A stretch of DNA of 64,000 nt from positions 1 to 64,000 of IMG/VR virus record IMGVR_UViG_3300027301_000003. One strand, 5' to 3'. The translations under genes and the position numbers were made by a program. This stretch comes from a virus. The notes under the pieces were generated by a model. The model was not told where the DNA came from. It did no database searches and saw only the letters and a program-made list of their open reading frames with translations. Numbering within the stretch: the first letter of the stretch is position 1; every line of letters starts with the position of its first letter. Of the stretch, positions 1 through 6,053 are shown piece by piece.

Positions 1-41
1 ACTTTAGATAATGCTACAATTTGAGTTTCATTTAGTTTCAT
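1..41 (-). CDS. 5' end of a leftward small gene, cut by the window edge
   Basis: The reverse strand reads an ATG at 41 with a GGATT-type ribosome site just upstream and 13 open codons (MKLNETQIVALSK) before the window ends. It follows copy A of the intergenic repeat, as the neighbouring small leftward genes follow theirs, so it is probably the next member of that array. Nothing can be said of its function. Confidence 0.45.
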   Translation of the reverse strand, partial: MKLNETQIVALSK

Positions 42-58
42 GATTTAATCCTGATTGA

Positions 59-120
59 TTATCGGTTAATATTAACCCCATAATACCCTAGAATATAATC
101 TAAGATATTATGAGAGAATA
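59..120 (-). repeat. Intergenic repeat copy A with hairpin (64-77)
   Basis: One of three ~60 bp copies (with 589-650 and 925-986), each lying between two small leftward genes. The core is a GGTT/AACC inverted repeat around AATATT. A conserved ATAATACCCTA block and a run ending in GATATTAT follow on the plus strand. Its position 5' of each leftward gene suggests a transcript leader or operator. Confidence 0.7.
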
Positions 121-342
121 TTATTGTTTTGAATAATCCCTTAGTGCTTTAATATATTCTCGCTTATTGGGTTTATTATCTATATTCCCTTTCCATGCTA
201 CGACAATAATACCATTTGATTTTGTACCCTGATATATTCCCTTATTATCTTTTGTACCCGCATATACATGTTGTCCGGGTTGAATATATCGGATTAATTC
301 ATTAGGGATATTCCAGATATTAAATGCTTGAATATATTTCAT
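121..342 (-). CDS. Hypothetical protein, 73 aa, AT-rich island
   Basis: The ORF starts at ATG 342 behind a clear GGAG site and is flanked by an intergenic repeat on its 3' side. The protein is rich in Lys, Ile, Asn and Tyr, has no membrane segment, and contains a central run of short beta-like stretches (GIIVVAWKG). I do not recognise a family. The good ribosome site and the regular gene-repeat-gene layout support it as real. Confidence 0.6.
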   Translation of the reverse strand: MKYIQAFNIWNIPNELIRYIQPGQHVYAGTKDNKGIYQGTKSNGIIVVAWKGNIDNKPNKREYIKALRDYSKQ

Positions 343-356
343 TTGATTATCTCCAA

Positions 357-587
357 TTAATCCGATAATACTTTATTATTTGCCATATATTCGATTTCCT
401 TGTATGCGGTATTAATTGCATCCTCTTTGTCATCAGTATAATACCAAGTATTATCTGACATAATCCGTTTATTTTCATCATAATATTTAACCACATATTC
501 ATTATAATCTGCATTATAATAAACTTTAGCTTGAAAACCGATACTCTTATTAATCGTTGAAATGAGTCGCATGATATAATCTTTCAT
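357..587 (-). CDS. Hypothetical protein, 76 aa, AT-rich island
   Basis: It starts at ATG 587 (MKDYIMRL), or less likely at the internal Met. No convincing Shine-Dalgarno is visible, unlike its neighbours. The product is soluble, Tyr/Asn/Asp-rich, with a predicted helical C-terminus (acidic KEDAINTAYKEIEYMA). Repeat copy B lies directly upstream. Family and function are unknown. Confidence 0.55.
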   Translation of the reverse strand: MKDYIMRLISTINKSIGFQAKVYYNADYNEYVVKYYDENKRIMSDNTWYYTDDKEDAINTAYKEIEYMANNKVLSD

Positions 588-588
588 T

Positions 589-650
589 TTCGGACAATAT
601 TATCCGACATAATGCACTATATTATTAATGCATTATATCTGATATTATCA
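589..650 (-). repeat. Intergenic repeat copy B with hairpin (591-606)
   Basis: Second copy of the element at 59-120 and 925-986. The inverted repeat is GGAC..ATCC on the plus strand. On the leftward transcript it becomes GGAU..GUCC, with a U-G wobble closing the loop, so the third base pair differs from copy A (U-A) yet pairing is kept. A second palindrome, CTGATAATATCAG, overlaps the end of the upstream gene. Confidence 0.7.
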
Positions 651-905
651 GGATTTTACTTTAGCGAATTGTCGCAGATATTTATTTGATTTAAACTGCA
701 TTTTCCAGTCTAGATTATGTTTTGCATTATCAATTCGAAAATTAATAATCGGTTTATCATTATTATCAAAACCCATAAACTGACCCCGATAATATAATGA
801 TTGATTATTAAGGGATAATCCAGTAATCCACTGCCCAATTTTCAAGGCTTTGAATTGATTATATTGATTATCTGATTTAATAAATACAGTTTTTGTATAT
901 TTCAT
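648..905 (-). CDS. Hypothetical protein, 85 aa, AT-rich island
   Basis: ATG 905 is preceded by GAGATAATCAA, nearly the same leader as the 121-342 gene, and the first residues (MKY) match too. The protein is basic at its C-terminus and rich in Asn and aromatic residues, with a central segment suggesting a small beta domain (YYRGQFMGFDNNDKPIINF). No known family is recognised. Confidence 0.6.
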   Translation of the reverse strand: MKYTKTVFIKSDNQYNQFKALKIGQWITGLSLNNQSLYYRGQFMGFDNNDKPIINFRIDNAKHNLDWKMQFKSNKYLRQFAKVKS

Positions 906-924
906 TTGATTATCTCATTTTGAG

Positions 925-986
925 AATCGGCCAATATTAGCCCGATAATACCCTATATTATATAAGATATTATCAGATAATATTAA
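925..986 (-). repeat. Intergenic repeat copy C with hairpin (929-942)
   Basis: Third copy of the island repeat. The inverted repeat is GGCC..AGCC on the plus strand and GGCU..GGCC in the leftward RNA, so the third pair is C-G here against U-A and A-U in the other copies. The flanking CCCTA and GATATTATC blocks are conserved. It lies in the leader of the 648-905 gene. Confidence 0.7.
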
Positions 987-1066
987 ACTAAATAACTGAT
1001 TATTGGGCAAACCATAAACCAGATTATCACGTTGATTTTAATCATTAGTTTATCTGTATTATCCAT
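983..1066 (-). CDS. Predicted 27-aa membrane microprotein
   Basis: ATG 1066 has an AGGAATAATAAA ribosome site that is formed by the last codons of the upstream gene (stop at 1071). After a short charged N-terminus (MDNTDKLMIK) the rest is one hydrophobic helix ending at the stop. Translational coupling and the single transmembrane segment make it plausible. It is too short for homology-based support. Confidence 0.4.
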   Translation of the reverse strand: MDNTDKLMIKINVIIWFMVCPIISYLV

Positions 1067-1070
1067 TTTA

Positions 1071-1262
1071 TTATTCCTGATTAATATAAGACTGCATTAA
1101 TTCGAATATATCATTATTACTAGGTGCGATATTAACTGCAAGTGCAATAATAAGAGATAATTTGTTATAATCCATGTCTTCAATTGCTTTAATGGTTACA
1201 TAATCCAGTTGATTATCTTTAATTGATTTTCTCAGATAATCCAATGATATATTTGTTTTCAT
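1071..1262 (-). CDS. Hypothetical protein, 63 aa
   Basis: I chose ATG 1262 (MKTNISLDYL), which has an AAAGG site, over the ATG 72 bases further upstream. The product is helical and mildly acidic, with alternating charged and hydrophobic residues typical of a small dimeric or regulatory protein, but no recognisable DNA-binding motif. It is the first gene of the AT-rich island downstream of the origin-like region; a TATAAT sequence lies near 1318-1323 on its strand. Confidence 0.55.
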   Translation of the reverse strand: MKTNISLDYLRKSIKDNQLDYVTIKAIEDMDYNKLSLIIALAVNIAPSNNDIFELMQSYINQE

Positions 1263-1334
1263 TTTGAAACCTTTAGTTTGTGAGTTTTGGGGTAATGTAT
1301 ACTTTAATTTGCATACATTATAGAAAACTCTCAA

Positions 1335-1650
1335 TTTTTAAAGAACTGAGTACTTTTGTTTCTAGTACTCTAGGTGTGCCCTATCGCTTCACCATGTAAT
1401 TGATTATACAGATATTTCCGTTGTTTTTCTGCAACAATGCAAATATTTTTATAGGGATAAACCCTATGTAAACTTTGGTTTCTCATTTTGTGCTTTATCT
1501 TATAAATAATGCACGCGCACGCGAAGAGCAAAAATCGTGCCAGTATTACACTGATAAAATGAATACTGTATAAAAAACCATGCCCCTAGAATCGATTTTA
1601 AGGCTGTTTTTAGCCGTTTTCCTTGTCTCTGGTACTACCCCATTAGAAAA
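1335..1650. other. Gene-free region upstream of origin-like repeats
   Basis: I see no credible gene here. A GAGTACT/AGTACTC hairpin lies around 1348-1370 and could terminate or attenuate transcription entering from either side. A CG-rich palindromic patch (GCACGCGCACGCG) sits near 1512-1524. The stretch leads into the DnaA-box cluster starting at 1653. Confidence 0.5.
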
Positions 1651-1652
1651 AG

Positions 1653-1782
1653 TTGTCCACACCACTAGTGCTAGTTGTCCACATTTTGACTCTTATATAA
1701 GACTGATAACCTGTGCATAAGTATGGCATGAATCCTGCTATCCTGTGCATAACTTTTCACCCTGTGGACAACCTGTGGACAA
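1653..1782. other. Cluster of six DnaA-box-like 9-mers (origin candidate)
   Basis: Two copies of TTGTCCACA read rightward (1653-1661 and 1675-1683). Two TTATGCACA (1712-1720 and 1744-1752) and two TTGTCCACA (1763-1771 and 1774-1782) read leftward. TTATGCACA fits the bacterial DnaA consensus TTATNCACA exactly and TTGTCCACA differs at one base. Six in 130 bp, next to AT-rich iterons, is the classic layout of a DnaA-dependent theta origin. A first CTTATATAAG copy lies inside the cluster at 1692-1701. Confidence 0.7.
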
Positions 1783-1802
1783 CTCAAATATATCAGTCTA
1801 TG

Positions 1803-1940
1803 CTTATATACGGATATTCTTATATAAGTCAACCCTTATATAAGTAAACGCTTATATAACCCTTCGCTTATATAATGAATTGCTTATATAAGTCAACCCT
1901 TATATAATTGTTCGCTTATATAAGTAAACGCTTATATAAT
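1803..1940. repeat. Iteron array, nine units at exact 16-bp spacing
   Basis: CTTATATAA starts at 1819, 1835, 1851, 1867, 1883, 1899, 1915 and 1931, with a diverged first unit (CTTATATACG) at 1803. The 9-10 bp core is palindromic (CTTATATAAG) and the 6-7 bp spacer varies between units. Strict phase with a very AT-rich core suggests an initiator-binding or unwinding element beside the DnaA boxes. Confidence 0.85.
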
Positions 1941-2079
1941 GACTGACTGATATATTTTGTGACTGTAGAGTCATAATTTGAACTCTCCGGTCACTTTACG
2001 ACTGAACCGTCTAGTTTCTGACTGAACGGTCTAGTCGGCGACTGAACGGTATAGTAAGTGACTGCTCGGTCGGCGCAGC
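1941..2079. repeat. Second iteron array, ~20-bp period, consensus GACTGAACGGTCTAGT
   Basis: Units begin at 1941, 1961, 1980, 2000, 2020, 2040 and 2060. The three at 2000-2059 are best conserved and the outer ones degenerate. Spacing is 20 bp except for one 19-bp step. The unit contains a partly symmetric ACNG..CGGT. It directly abuts the 16-bp array but is unrelated in sequence, so it probably binds a different protein. Confidence 0.75.
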
Positions 2080-2117
2080 CGGATTAACTTTAGGTCTTTC
2101 GCTTGAGAATTACCAAG

Positions 2118-2188
2118 GCGGGTTTTTAGAAAAATTAGGCAAGCGGGTTTTTGGGTAAAAATTCCAAGTAAACCTAAAAGCGGGTTTT
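2118..2188. repeat. Triplicate GCGGGTTTT direct repeats
   Basis: GCGGGTTTT occurs at 2118, 2143 and 2180, each followed by an A-rich run. No gene is present between the second iteron array and the terminator at 2201. The role is unknown; the copies may be protein-binding sites or decayed terminators. Confidence 0.45.
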
Positions 2189-2200
2189 CAAAATAAAAAG

Positions 2201-2232
2201 CAAAAAAAAAACCCGAGAAATTAATCTCGGGT
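2201..2232 (-). terminator. Terminator ending the leftward early operon
   Basis: On the minus strand an 8-bp perfect stem ACCCGAGA/TCTCGGGT with a 6-nt loop is followed by nine T. It lies just 3' of the last early gene (2255-2677) and insulates the origin-like region from the operon. Confidence 0.93.
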
Positions 2233-2254
2233 AAATACTTCATCACTCTCTCTC

Positions 2255-2677
2255 TCACTTCACCAATATATAACCTTTCTTGTAACTTCCAACTCGCATA
2301 TTCATGTAGTACGCACAATGGAAATAGTCGCTTTGACTATCTGATTCATCCCAATGGTCAACAAGCATGATAGCCTTGGCTTTCTCCATGTACTCCAGAG
2401 CTTTACCGCTGAATTGAGTATCCAGATAGTAATGATTGATCTGAATGCCTTGCTCAAGCTTTACCCAAGCAATAGTCTGCTCAACATCACGATGGATGCG
2501 TTTACTTGCAATTGTCTCGCAGTAGTTATTCAGAAAGTCAATGCTACCTTCTGCAACGGTAAGATTCAAGCACAAACCACCTTTACCGCTGAGTGTACTC
2601 TTTACACCGTACTCTTTATTGAGTGCTTTGAGAGCAGTACGAGCCTTGGTGATAACTTCTTCAGATACGTAAGCCAT
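2255..2677 (-). CDS. LPD29-like phage protein, 140 aa
   Basis: The N-terminal ~55 residues (MAYVSEEVITKARTALKALN..) resemble the LPD29 domain, found in large polyvalent proteins and small phage proteins. The C-terminal part ends in a Tyr-rich beta region with a YFHCAYYMNMRVG segment, common in similar phage proteins. The molecular role is not known. It starts at ATG 2677 and is the last gene before the strong terminator. A TATAAT with extended TGTGC element lies immediately upstream at 2709-2719. Confidence 0.75.
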   Translation of the reverse strand: MAYVSEEVITKARTALKALNKEYGVKSTLSGKGGLCLNLTVAEGSIDFLNNYCETIASKRIHRDVEQTIAWVKLEQGIQINHYYLDTQFSGKALEYMEKAKAIMLVDHWDESDSQSDYFHCAYYMNMRVGSYKKGYILVK

Positions 2678-2708
2678 GATTGTTTCCTTGGTTTGTTTCG
2701 ATGATTGA

Positions 2709-2719
2709 ATTATAGCACA
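2709..2719 (-). promoter_or_regulatory. Extended -10 promoter TGTGCTATAAT
   Basis: Minus-strand TGTGC-TATAAT upstream of the 2255-2677 gene. It overlaps the stop codon of the gene before it. The -35 region is weak, as expected for an extended -10 element. Member of a recurring set in the early operon. Confidence 0.65.
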
Positions 2720-2961
2720 GAATTTAGAGTTTGAGCCTCTGTTACAAATTCTTCTTCTACCAGAAAAGTACTACCAACTTCCCTTAGCTCTTCACCAATG
2801 TATGTAGGCAAATCACTAATGATGCTGTGCTGCACTTTACCACCGTATTTTACACGAGTTTCTTGCACAATGCCAGTTACCCATGCGCTGTCTAGGTATT
2901 TAGCAATGATCCATTGACCTTGGCGATCAAAGTTAGAGCCAGCGTTGTATTTGCATTTCAT
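2710..2961 (-). CDS. Hypothetical protein, 83 aa
   Basis: ATG 2961 (MKCKYNAGSNFDR) has a good CTGGAGAACATC ribosome site, so I prefer it to starts further upstream. The first half suggests a small beta-barrel (WIIAKYLDSAWVTGIVQETRVKYGG) and the C-terminal third is acidic. No family is recognised. Confidence 0.65.
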   Translation of the reverse strand: MKCKYNAGSNFDRQGQWIIAKYLDSAWVTGIVQETRVKYGGKVQHSIISDLPTYIGEELREVGSTFLVEEEFVTEAQTLNSVL

Positions 2962-2986
2962 GATGTTCTCCAGAAGTTGAGCTTTA

Positions 2987-2997
2987 ATTATATCACA
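2987..2997 (-). promoter_or_regulatory. Extended -10 promoter TGTGATATAAT
   Basis: Minus-strand TGTGA-TATAAT lying 26 bases upstream of the 2710-2961 start and overlapping the end of the preceding gene. Same pattern as at 2709. Confidence 0.6.
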
Positions 2998-3280
2998 GCT
3001 TTTCGTACTCTGCGTACCAATTTTCCATAAAATCACTGCAGATATAATCCACAACTGTTTCATCATCTTCAAGACCGTAAGGGATAATCTGTGCCCATCC
3101 GATGCGTTCACCACCAACAGCAAGCCGAATGACTACATTTGCTTCCTCTACGGATTCAATCGCTTCAATGATATTCTGGTACTTTGTACTGTGACTTACC
3201 TGCCACTCTTCACCATCCCATACACTGCAGGTATGACCTTGAGCTAATGCATGTTTGACGAGGTGTTTGTATGCTTTCAT
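2993..3280 (-). CDS. Hypothetical protein, 95 aa
   Basis: The start is ATG 3280 (MKAYKHLVKHALAQG) behind TTGGAGTACATC. The N-terminus followed by CSVWDGEEWQVSHSTKYQNIIEAIESVEEA resembles a common family of small phage proteins of unknown function. The C-terminus is acidic (LEDDETVVDYICSDFMENWYAEYEKL). It has no transmembrane segment. Confidence 0.7.
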   Translation of the reverse strand: MKAYKHLVKHALAQGHTCSVWDGEEWQVSHSTKYQNIIEAIESVEEANVVIRLAVGGERIGWAQIIPYGLEDDETVVDYICSDFMENWYAEYEKL

Positions 3281-3313
3281 GATGTACTCCAAGTTGTTTG
3301 CGATGGAAAATCA

Positions 3314-3346
3314 CAACCCCGTTGGGATTGCTCTGATTGAATTATA
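3314..3346 (-). promoter_or_regulatory. Promoter TATAAT (3341-3346) with hairpin at the transcript 5' end
   Basis: The minus-strand TATAAT preceded by CGTG would start RNA near 3334. A CAATCCC/GGGGTTG hairpin (about 3314-3330) would therefore sit at the extreme 5' end of the leader of the 2993-3280 gene, a placement that often stabilises phage mRNA. Confidence 0.5.
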
Positions 3347-3386
3347 CACGAGAAAATCACTTCAAACGCAAACTACAAGAAATATT

Positions 3387-3584
3387 TCAATCAGACAACC
3401 CTTGGTTTTCTTGCTGTAGCTCTGCAAGGTCAGCATCACCATTCCACAGCTTTGCCTCTTCAATACCCGCTAGAAGGGCTGTTTTGATACCTAGAAGGAC
3501 CATCATCCGAGTCTCTTCTGGTGACATATCAAAGGTAAATACTGCACTACCATCTTCGTTTTCTTTAGCTAAAATAACATCCAT
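3387..3584 (-). CDS. Hypothetical protein, 65 aa
   Basis: ATG 3584 is preceded by AAGGAGAAAATC. The protein is acidic, beginning with beta-prone residues (VFTFDMSPEETRMMVLLGIKTAL) and ending in a charged helix. It is similar in style to many short early phage proteins but no family is recognised. Confidence 0.65.
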   Translation of the reverse strand: MDVILAKENEDGSAVFTFDMSPEETRMMVLLGIKTALLAGIEEAKLWNGDADLAELQQENQGLSD

Positions 3585-3594
3585 GATTTTCTCC

Positions 3595-3804
3595 TTAAAG
3601 TAATTTATGCAAACTTAAATTTGCATTTTGCCATGCATTCCAACGCTCTTGCTGATGTTCTTGATCTGAGATACAAACACCTGAAATACTTGGACGATAA
3701 GCATCAATTTGAGCTTTGATGATTTCGATGCATTGCTGCAGTTCTTCCTTTTGCATCTCATAGAAGAACTTACCATTGAAAGAATTGCGGGTGATTCTAT
3801 TCAT
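3595..3804 (-). CDS. Hypothetical protein, 69 aa
   Basis: The ORF begins at ATG 3804, overlapping the last four bases of the preceding gene (ATGA-type coupling). The central region is a likely helix (FFYEMQKEELQQCIEIIKAQIDAYR). No conserved motif is seen and the function is unknown. Confidence 0.6.
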   Translation of the reverse strand: MNRITRNSFNGKFFYEMQKEELQQCIEIIKAQIDAYRPSISGVCISDQEHQQERWNAWQNANLSLHKLL

Positions 3805-4022
3805 TCCATATCCATTCCTAGTTTACAAACAACATCATACCAGAAATCCGTACCTTGTAGTGTATTTTCCCACACAACAACATCCCAAATGTCACCTGAT
3901 GGTTCAAACCCAGTAAGTTTACGCATTGGACCTTGCATATAATCTGCAGCATCTTTATTGATTTCTGCAACTCTTGCAATCAACTCTTGGTAATCTAGTT
4001 CATCTTGTGCTTCATCATTCAT
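3801..4022 (-). CDS. Hypothetical protein, 73 aa
   Basis: The third in-frame ATG (4022, MNDEAQDEL) has the best spacing from the AGGAGA site, so I use it. The product is strongly acidic, with Trp-rich C-terminal sequence (DIWDVVVWENTLQGTDFWYDVV). It overlaps both neighbours by a few bases, showing translational coupling. No family is recognised. Confidence 0.65.
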   Translation of the reverse strand: MNDEAQDELDYQELIARVAEINKDAADYMQGPMRKLTGFEPSGDIWDVVVWENTLQGTDFWYDVVCKLGMDME

Positions 4023-4155
4023 AATCATTCTCCTGTTGATGTGTTTGTTTAGCCTTGCGTTTCCTATTGAGGTGCTTCTGTACAGCTTTACGCATAACAA
4101 TAGCCACCAGATAGTTTCTTTGCTTGAGCTTGAGCTTTTTACTCTTCTTGCTCAT
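4015..4155 (-). CDS. Small basic protein, 46 aa
   Basis: ATG 4155 (MSKKSKKLKLKQRNYLVAIVMRK) gives a very basic peptide with a hydrophobic stretch (YLVAIVM) followed by a Lys/Arg-rich tail. Such short basic proteins beginning with SKK..RN are frequent in phage early regions and may bind nucleic acid. It overlaps the genes on both sides. Confidence 0.65.
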   Translation of the reverse strand: MSKKSKKLKLKQRNYLVAIVMRKAVQKHLNRKRKAKQTHQQENDYE

Positions 4156-4523
4156 ACTCCCTGTTCCTCTGCAATTATAGCAGCAAATTTCAACCATCCG
4201 TATCGTACTTGTTGATTTTTTGCAATAAATTCACCATTGTCGTTGAAAGCATTGATGGAACCCATAGGGCAACCCATAGCTTTTAAACCCTCAAAGCAAC
4301 GATTGATAAGTTCATCACGCTCACCTTCGGATAAAATCTCATGTTTATTATAAAGTTCCCATACAGCTTCACTTACAGCACAGCATGAGAATTTCTCTTT
4401 GCTTCCACCACGATTCCAGCACTGCTCTTCTTTACTGGCAAGTTTCTTGTCTGCAGCGTAGTGCAAGATTTCAGCGATAGTAAAAGATTTACGAAGTGAA
4501 GATTTTTCAGTGTATTCTTTCAT
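4152..4523 (-). CDS. Hypothetical protein, 123 aa
   Basis: Start ATG 4523. A central CWNRGGSKEKFSCCAVSEAVWELY segment is Cys-rich, followed by a helical region with a LINRCFEGLKAMGC motif. The pattern of Cys plus small residues recurs in the next gene upstream (4520-4849), which shares length and context. Possibly the two are distant paralogues. Function is unknown. Confidence 0.65.
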   Translation of the reverse strand: MKEYTEKSSLRKSFTIAEILHYAADKKLASKEEQCWNRGGSKEKFSCCAVSEAVWELYNKHEILSEGERDELINRCFEGLKAMGCPMGSINAFNDNGEFIAKNQQVRYGWLKFAAIIAEEQGV

Positions 4524-4849
4524 GCTTTCTCCTTAATTGTATCCTTGAGATATTCTACCAGAAACAAACACATATTTGCTCTTGGTTCCCATTCTTTTGG
4601 TGAATATGTATATTTACCGTAAGAAAGTTCATCTGTTTCATCGAATAGGTGCATCATATCATTGTAAGAATACTTGTATCCTAGATCATTCATTGCTTTA
4701 CAAATACCACAACCGATATTAACTTTCTTTGGGTCAATACTACATGACTGATGCTTTCCATTAAAGTACAACTCAGCAACTTCAGTAAGACCTTTGATAA
4801 GTCTTTTTCGTGCAGTAATAGACAGTTTTTTATTGCGTCCGAATTTCAT
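4520..4849 (-). CDS. Hypothetical protein, 109 aa
   Basis: The start is ATG 4849, overlapping the stop of the preceding gene (ATGA). The N-terminus is basic (MKFGRNKKLSITARKRLIKGL), followed by CSIDPKKVNIGCGICKAMNDLG with three Cys and then an acidic/aromatic part. It overlaps and may be related to the 4152-4523 gene. No family is recognised. Confidence 0.65.
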   Translation of the reverse strand: MKFGRNKKLSITARKRLIKGLTEVAELYFNGKHQSCSIDPKKVNIGCGICKAMNDLGYKYSYNDMMHLFDETDELSYGKYTYSPKEWEPRANMCLFLVEYLKDTIKEKA

Positions 4850-5178
4850 TGTGTTACTTTCTTTGCAATGTAAAGAGCAATACGAGTTGATACAGGTAGT
4901 ACTTTCCGGTAATAGTCAGTTTCATGATTATCTTTTTCTTGTACACCCAATGCTGTCAACAATACATTGGCATGTTCAATTTGATCTTTAGCTTCATCAC
5001 GAGCGTCTGATGCATATTTTAGACTATTTTCTGTATCAGAAAGTTTCTTTTGAAGTTCAGCAATTTGTTTAATCTGAGCTTTGTTATTGATGTACAAATT
5101 TGTAACTTGTACTTCATCTAGTGCAAGCGTTACTGTTTCAGGTTCATCACCTTGAATTACAATGTTAATTGTTTGCAT
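4846..5178 (-). CDS. Coiled-coil protein, 110 aa
   Basis: Of two adjacent ATG codons the second (5178) has better spacing from GGAG. Residues ~25-75 form a probable coiled coil (IKQIAELQKKLSDTENSLKYASDARDEA). The N-terminal beta-prone TINIVIQGDEPETVTLAL stretch is a short head. It is likely oligomeric; function is unknown. Confidence 0.65.
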   Translation of the reverse strand: MQTINIVIQGDEPETVTLALDEVQVTNLYINNKAQIKQIAELQKKLSDTENSLKYASDARDEAKDQIEHANVLLTALGVQEKDNHETDYYRKVLPVSTRIALYIAKKVTQ

Positions 5179-5190
5179 CATCTACTCCAA

Positions 5191-5454
5191 TCAAACAGCT
5201 ACAGCTTCAATACCTTGCATACGCAAACCAATGATTGTACTGCGGTTTACACTGCGATAACCTTTGTTTTGCACATCATAGATGCTGATGTATTCGTTGG
5301 CATCTACATTGGGTTTACCACCCTTGAGATACTTCTTTACACCAAGGCGACCGTTGAGAACACGAGTGCTGCCATCTTGTTTGATGAAAGTAACAGTAAC
5401 CATCTTACCGTTTGAATTGTCGATCATGCTAGCGAAAACTTTAGAGCTTGACAT
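5191..5454 (-). CDS. Conserved small phage protein, 87 aa
   Basis: The protein looks like a compact beta domain: residues ~18-45 (TVTFIKQDGSTRVLNGRLGVKKYLKGG) and a YISIYDVQNKGYRSVNRSTI segment match a widespread phage protein family of unknown function seen in many early regions. It starts at ATG 5454 with an AAAGGAACCTCA site. An extended -10 promoter (5484-5492) precedes it. Confidence 0.75.
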   Translation of the reverse strand: MSSSKVFASMIDNSNGKMVTVTFIKQDGSTRVLNGRLGVKKYLKGGKPNVDANEYISIYDVQNKGYRSVNRSTIIGLRMQGIEAVAV

Positions 5455-5483
5455 TGAGGTTCCTTTCAGTTGTTGAAGATTAG

Positions 5484-5492
5484 ATTATACCA
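5484..5492 (-). promoter_or_regulatory. Extended -10 promoter TGGTATAAT
   Basis: Minus-strand TGG-TATAAT between the 5504-5944 and 5191-5454 genes, 30 bases upstream of the latter's start. The -35 is not obvious. Part of the recurring early set. Confidence 0.6.
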
Positions 5493-5503
5493 GAGATTTT
5501 TAC

Positions 5504-5944
5504 TTATTCACCAAACTTTTCAATCTTTTTGAAGACTGCTACAACTCGCTTACCTGCAGGATTGTCGAAGGTGTCGATGATCTTACCATTGACTACAGCA
5601 ACAGCATGACCAGTGGTATTCACGATGTACTCACCGAAAGCAAGCTTAGGGAGAATCTTAGCGAGTGTAACACCCGCATCTGCTTCACGTTTGGCAATAC
5701 GAGCAGCATAACGAGCAGCACCTGTTGTACCATGCACAGTATCCAGAACAAAGCCAGCTTCCGTATAAGCCTTGAGCATTGTACCAAAGAAAGCACCACA
5801 GCGATCTTTCCTACCGTGTTTCTTGAGCAAAGCGTGAGCATTGTCATAGTGCATACCAGAAGCATTGCTCAGAGCACGAACAGTGCAATCACGGGTTTCA
5901 CCGTCAGAAGTAGCACCACGAGTAACAGCTTGAATCTTTTGCAT
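5504..5944 (-). CDS. Papain/C39-like cysteine-peptidase-fold protein, 146 aa
   Basis: ATG 5944 (MQKIQAVTRGATSDGE) has GGAGTTAAAG upstream and is preferred to longer starts. An early DCTVRALSNASG motif (Cys at ~19) and a later GHAVAVVNGKIIDTFDN motif (His at ~117) fit the Cys/His arrangement of C39- or papain-like peptidases found in small phage proteins. A catalytic role is an inference; no substrate is evident. Confidence 0.65.
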   Translation of the reverse strand: MQKIQAVTRGATSDGETRDCTVRALSNASGMHYDNAHALLKKHGRKDRCGAFFGTMLKAYTEAGFVLDTVHGTTGAARYAARIAKREADAGVTLAKILPKLAFGEYIVNTTGHAVAVVNGKIIDTFDNPAGKRVVAVFKKIEKFGE

Positions 5945-5976
5945 CTTTAACTCCATCAGTTGGTTTGTGAGCCTTG

Positions 5977-5987
5977 ATTGTAGCACA
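5977..5987 (-). promoter_or_regulatory. Extended -10 promoter TGTGCTACAAT
   Basis: Minus-strand TGTGC-TACAAT followed by the CAAGG leader. It lies 33 bases upstream of the 5504-5944 start and directly after the terminator at 5989-6021. Confidence 0.65.
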
Positions 5988-5988
5988 G

Positions 5989-6021
5989 AAAAATAGACTG
6001 CACAGATAACCCTACAGTCTA
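5989..6021 (-). terminator. Early terminator abutting a promoter
   Basis: Minus-strand stem TAGACTG/CAGTCTA with a 14-nt apical part, followed by TTTTTCT. It ends transcription from the 6054-6434 gene, and the next extended -10 promoter starts within two bases of the T run. Confidence 0.75.
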
Positions 6022-6053
6022 CTCAAGATTTATTTACCTTAGTTCGTTTGCAC

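Noticed and set aside
1803-1940. Regular repeats that might be a CRISPR array
   Set aside because: The repeat is only 9-10 bp with 6-7 bp spacers at 16-bp pitch; CRISPR repeats are about 23-47 bp with 26-50 bp spacers, and no cas genes are present.
2354-2704. Plus-strand 116-residue frame over the LPD29-like gene
   Set aside because: It is antisense to a better supported gene with a ribosome site and promoter, and has no ribosome site of its own.
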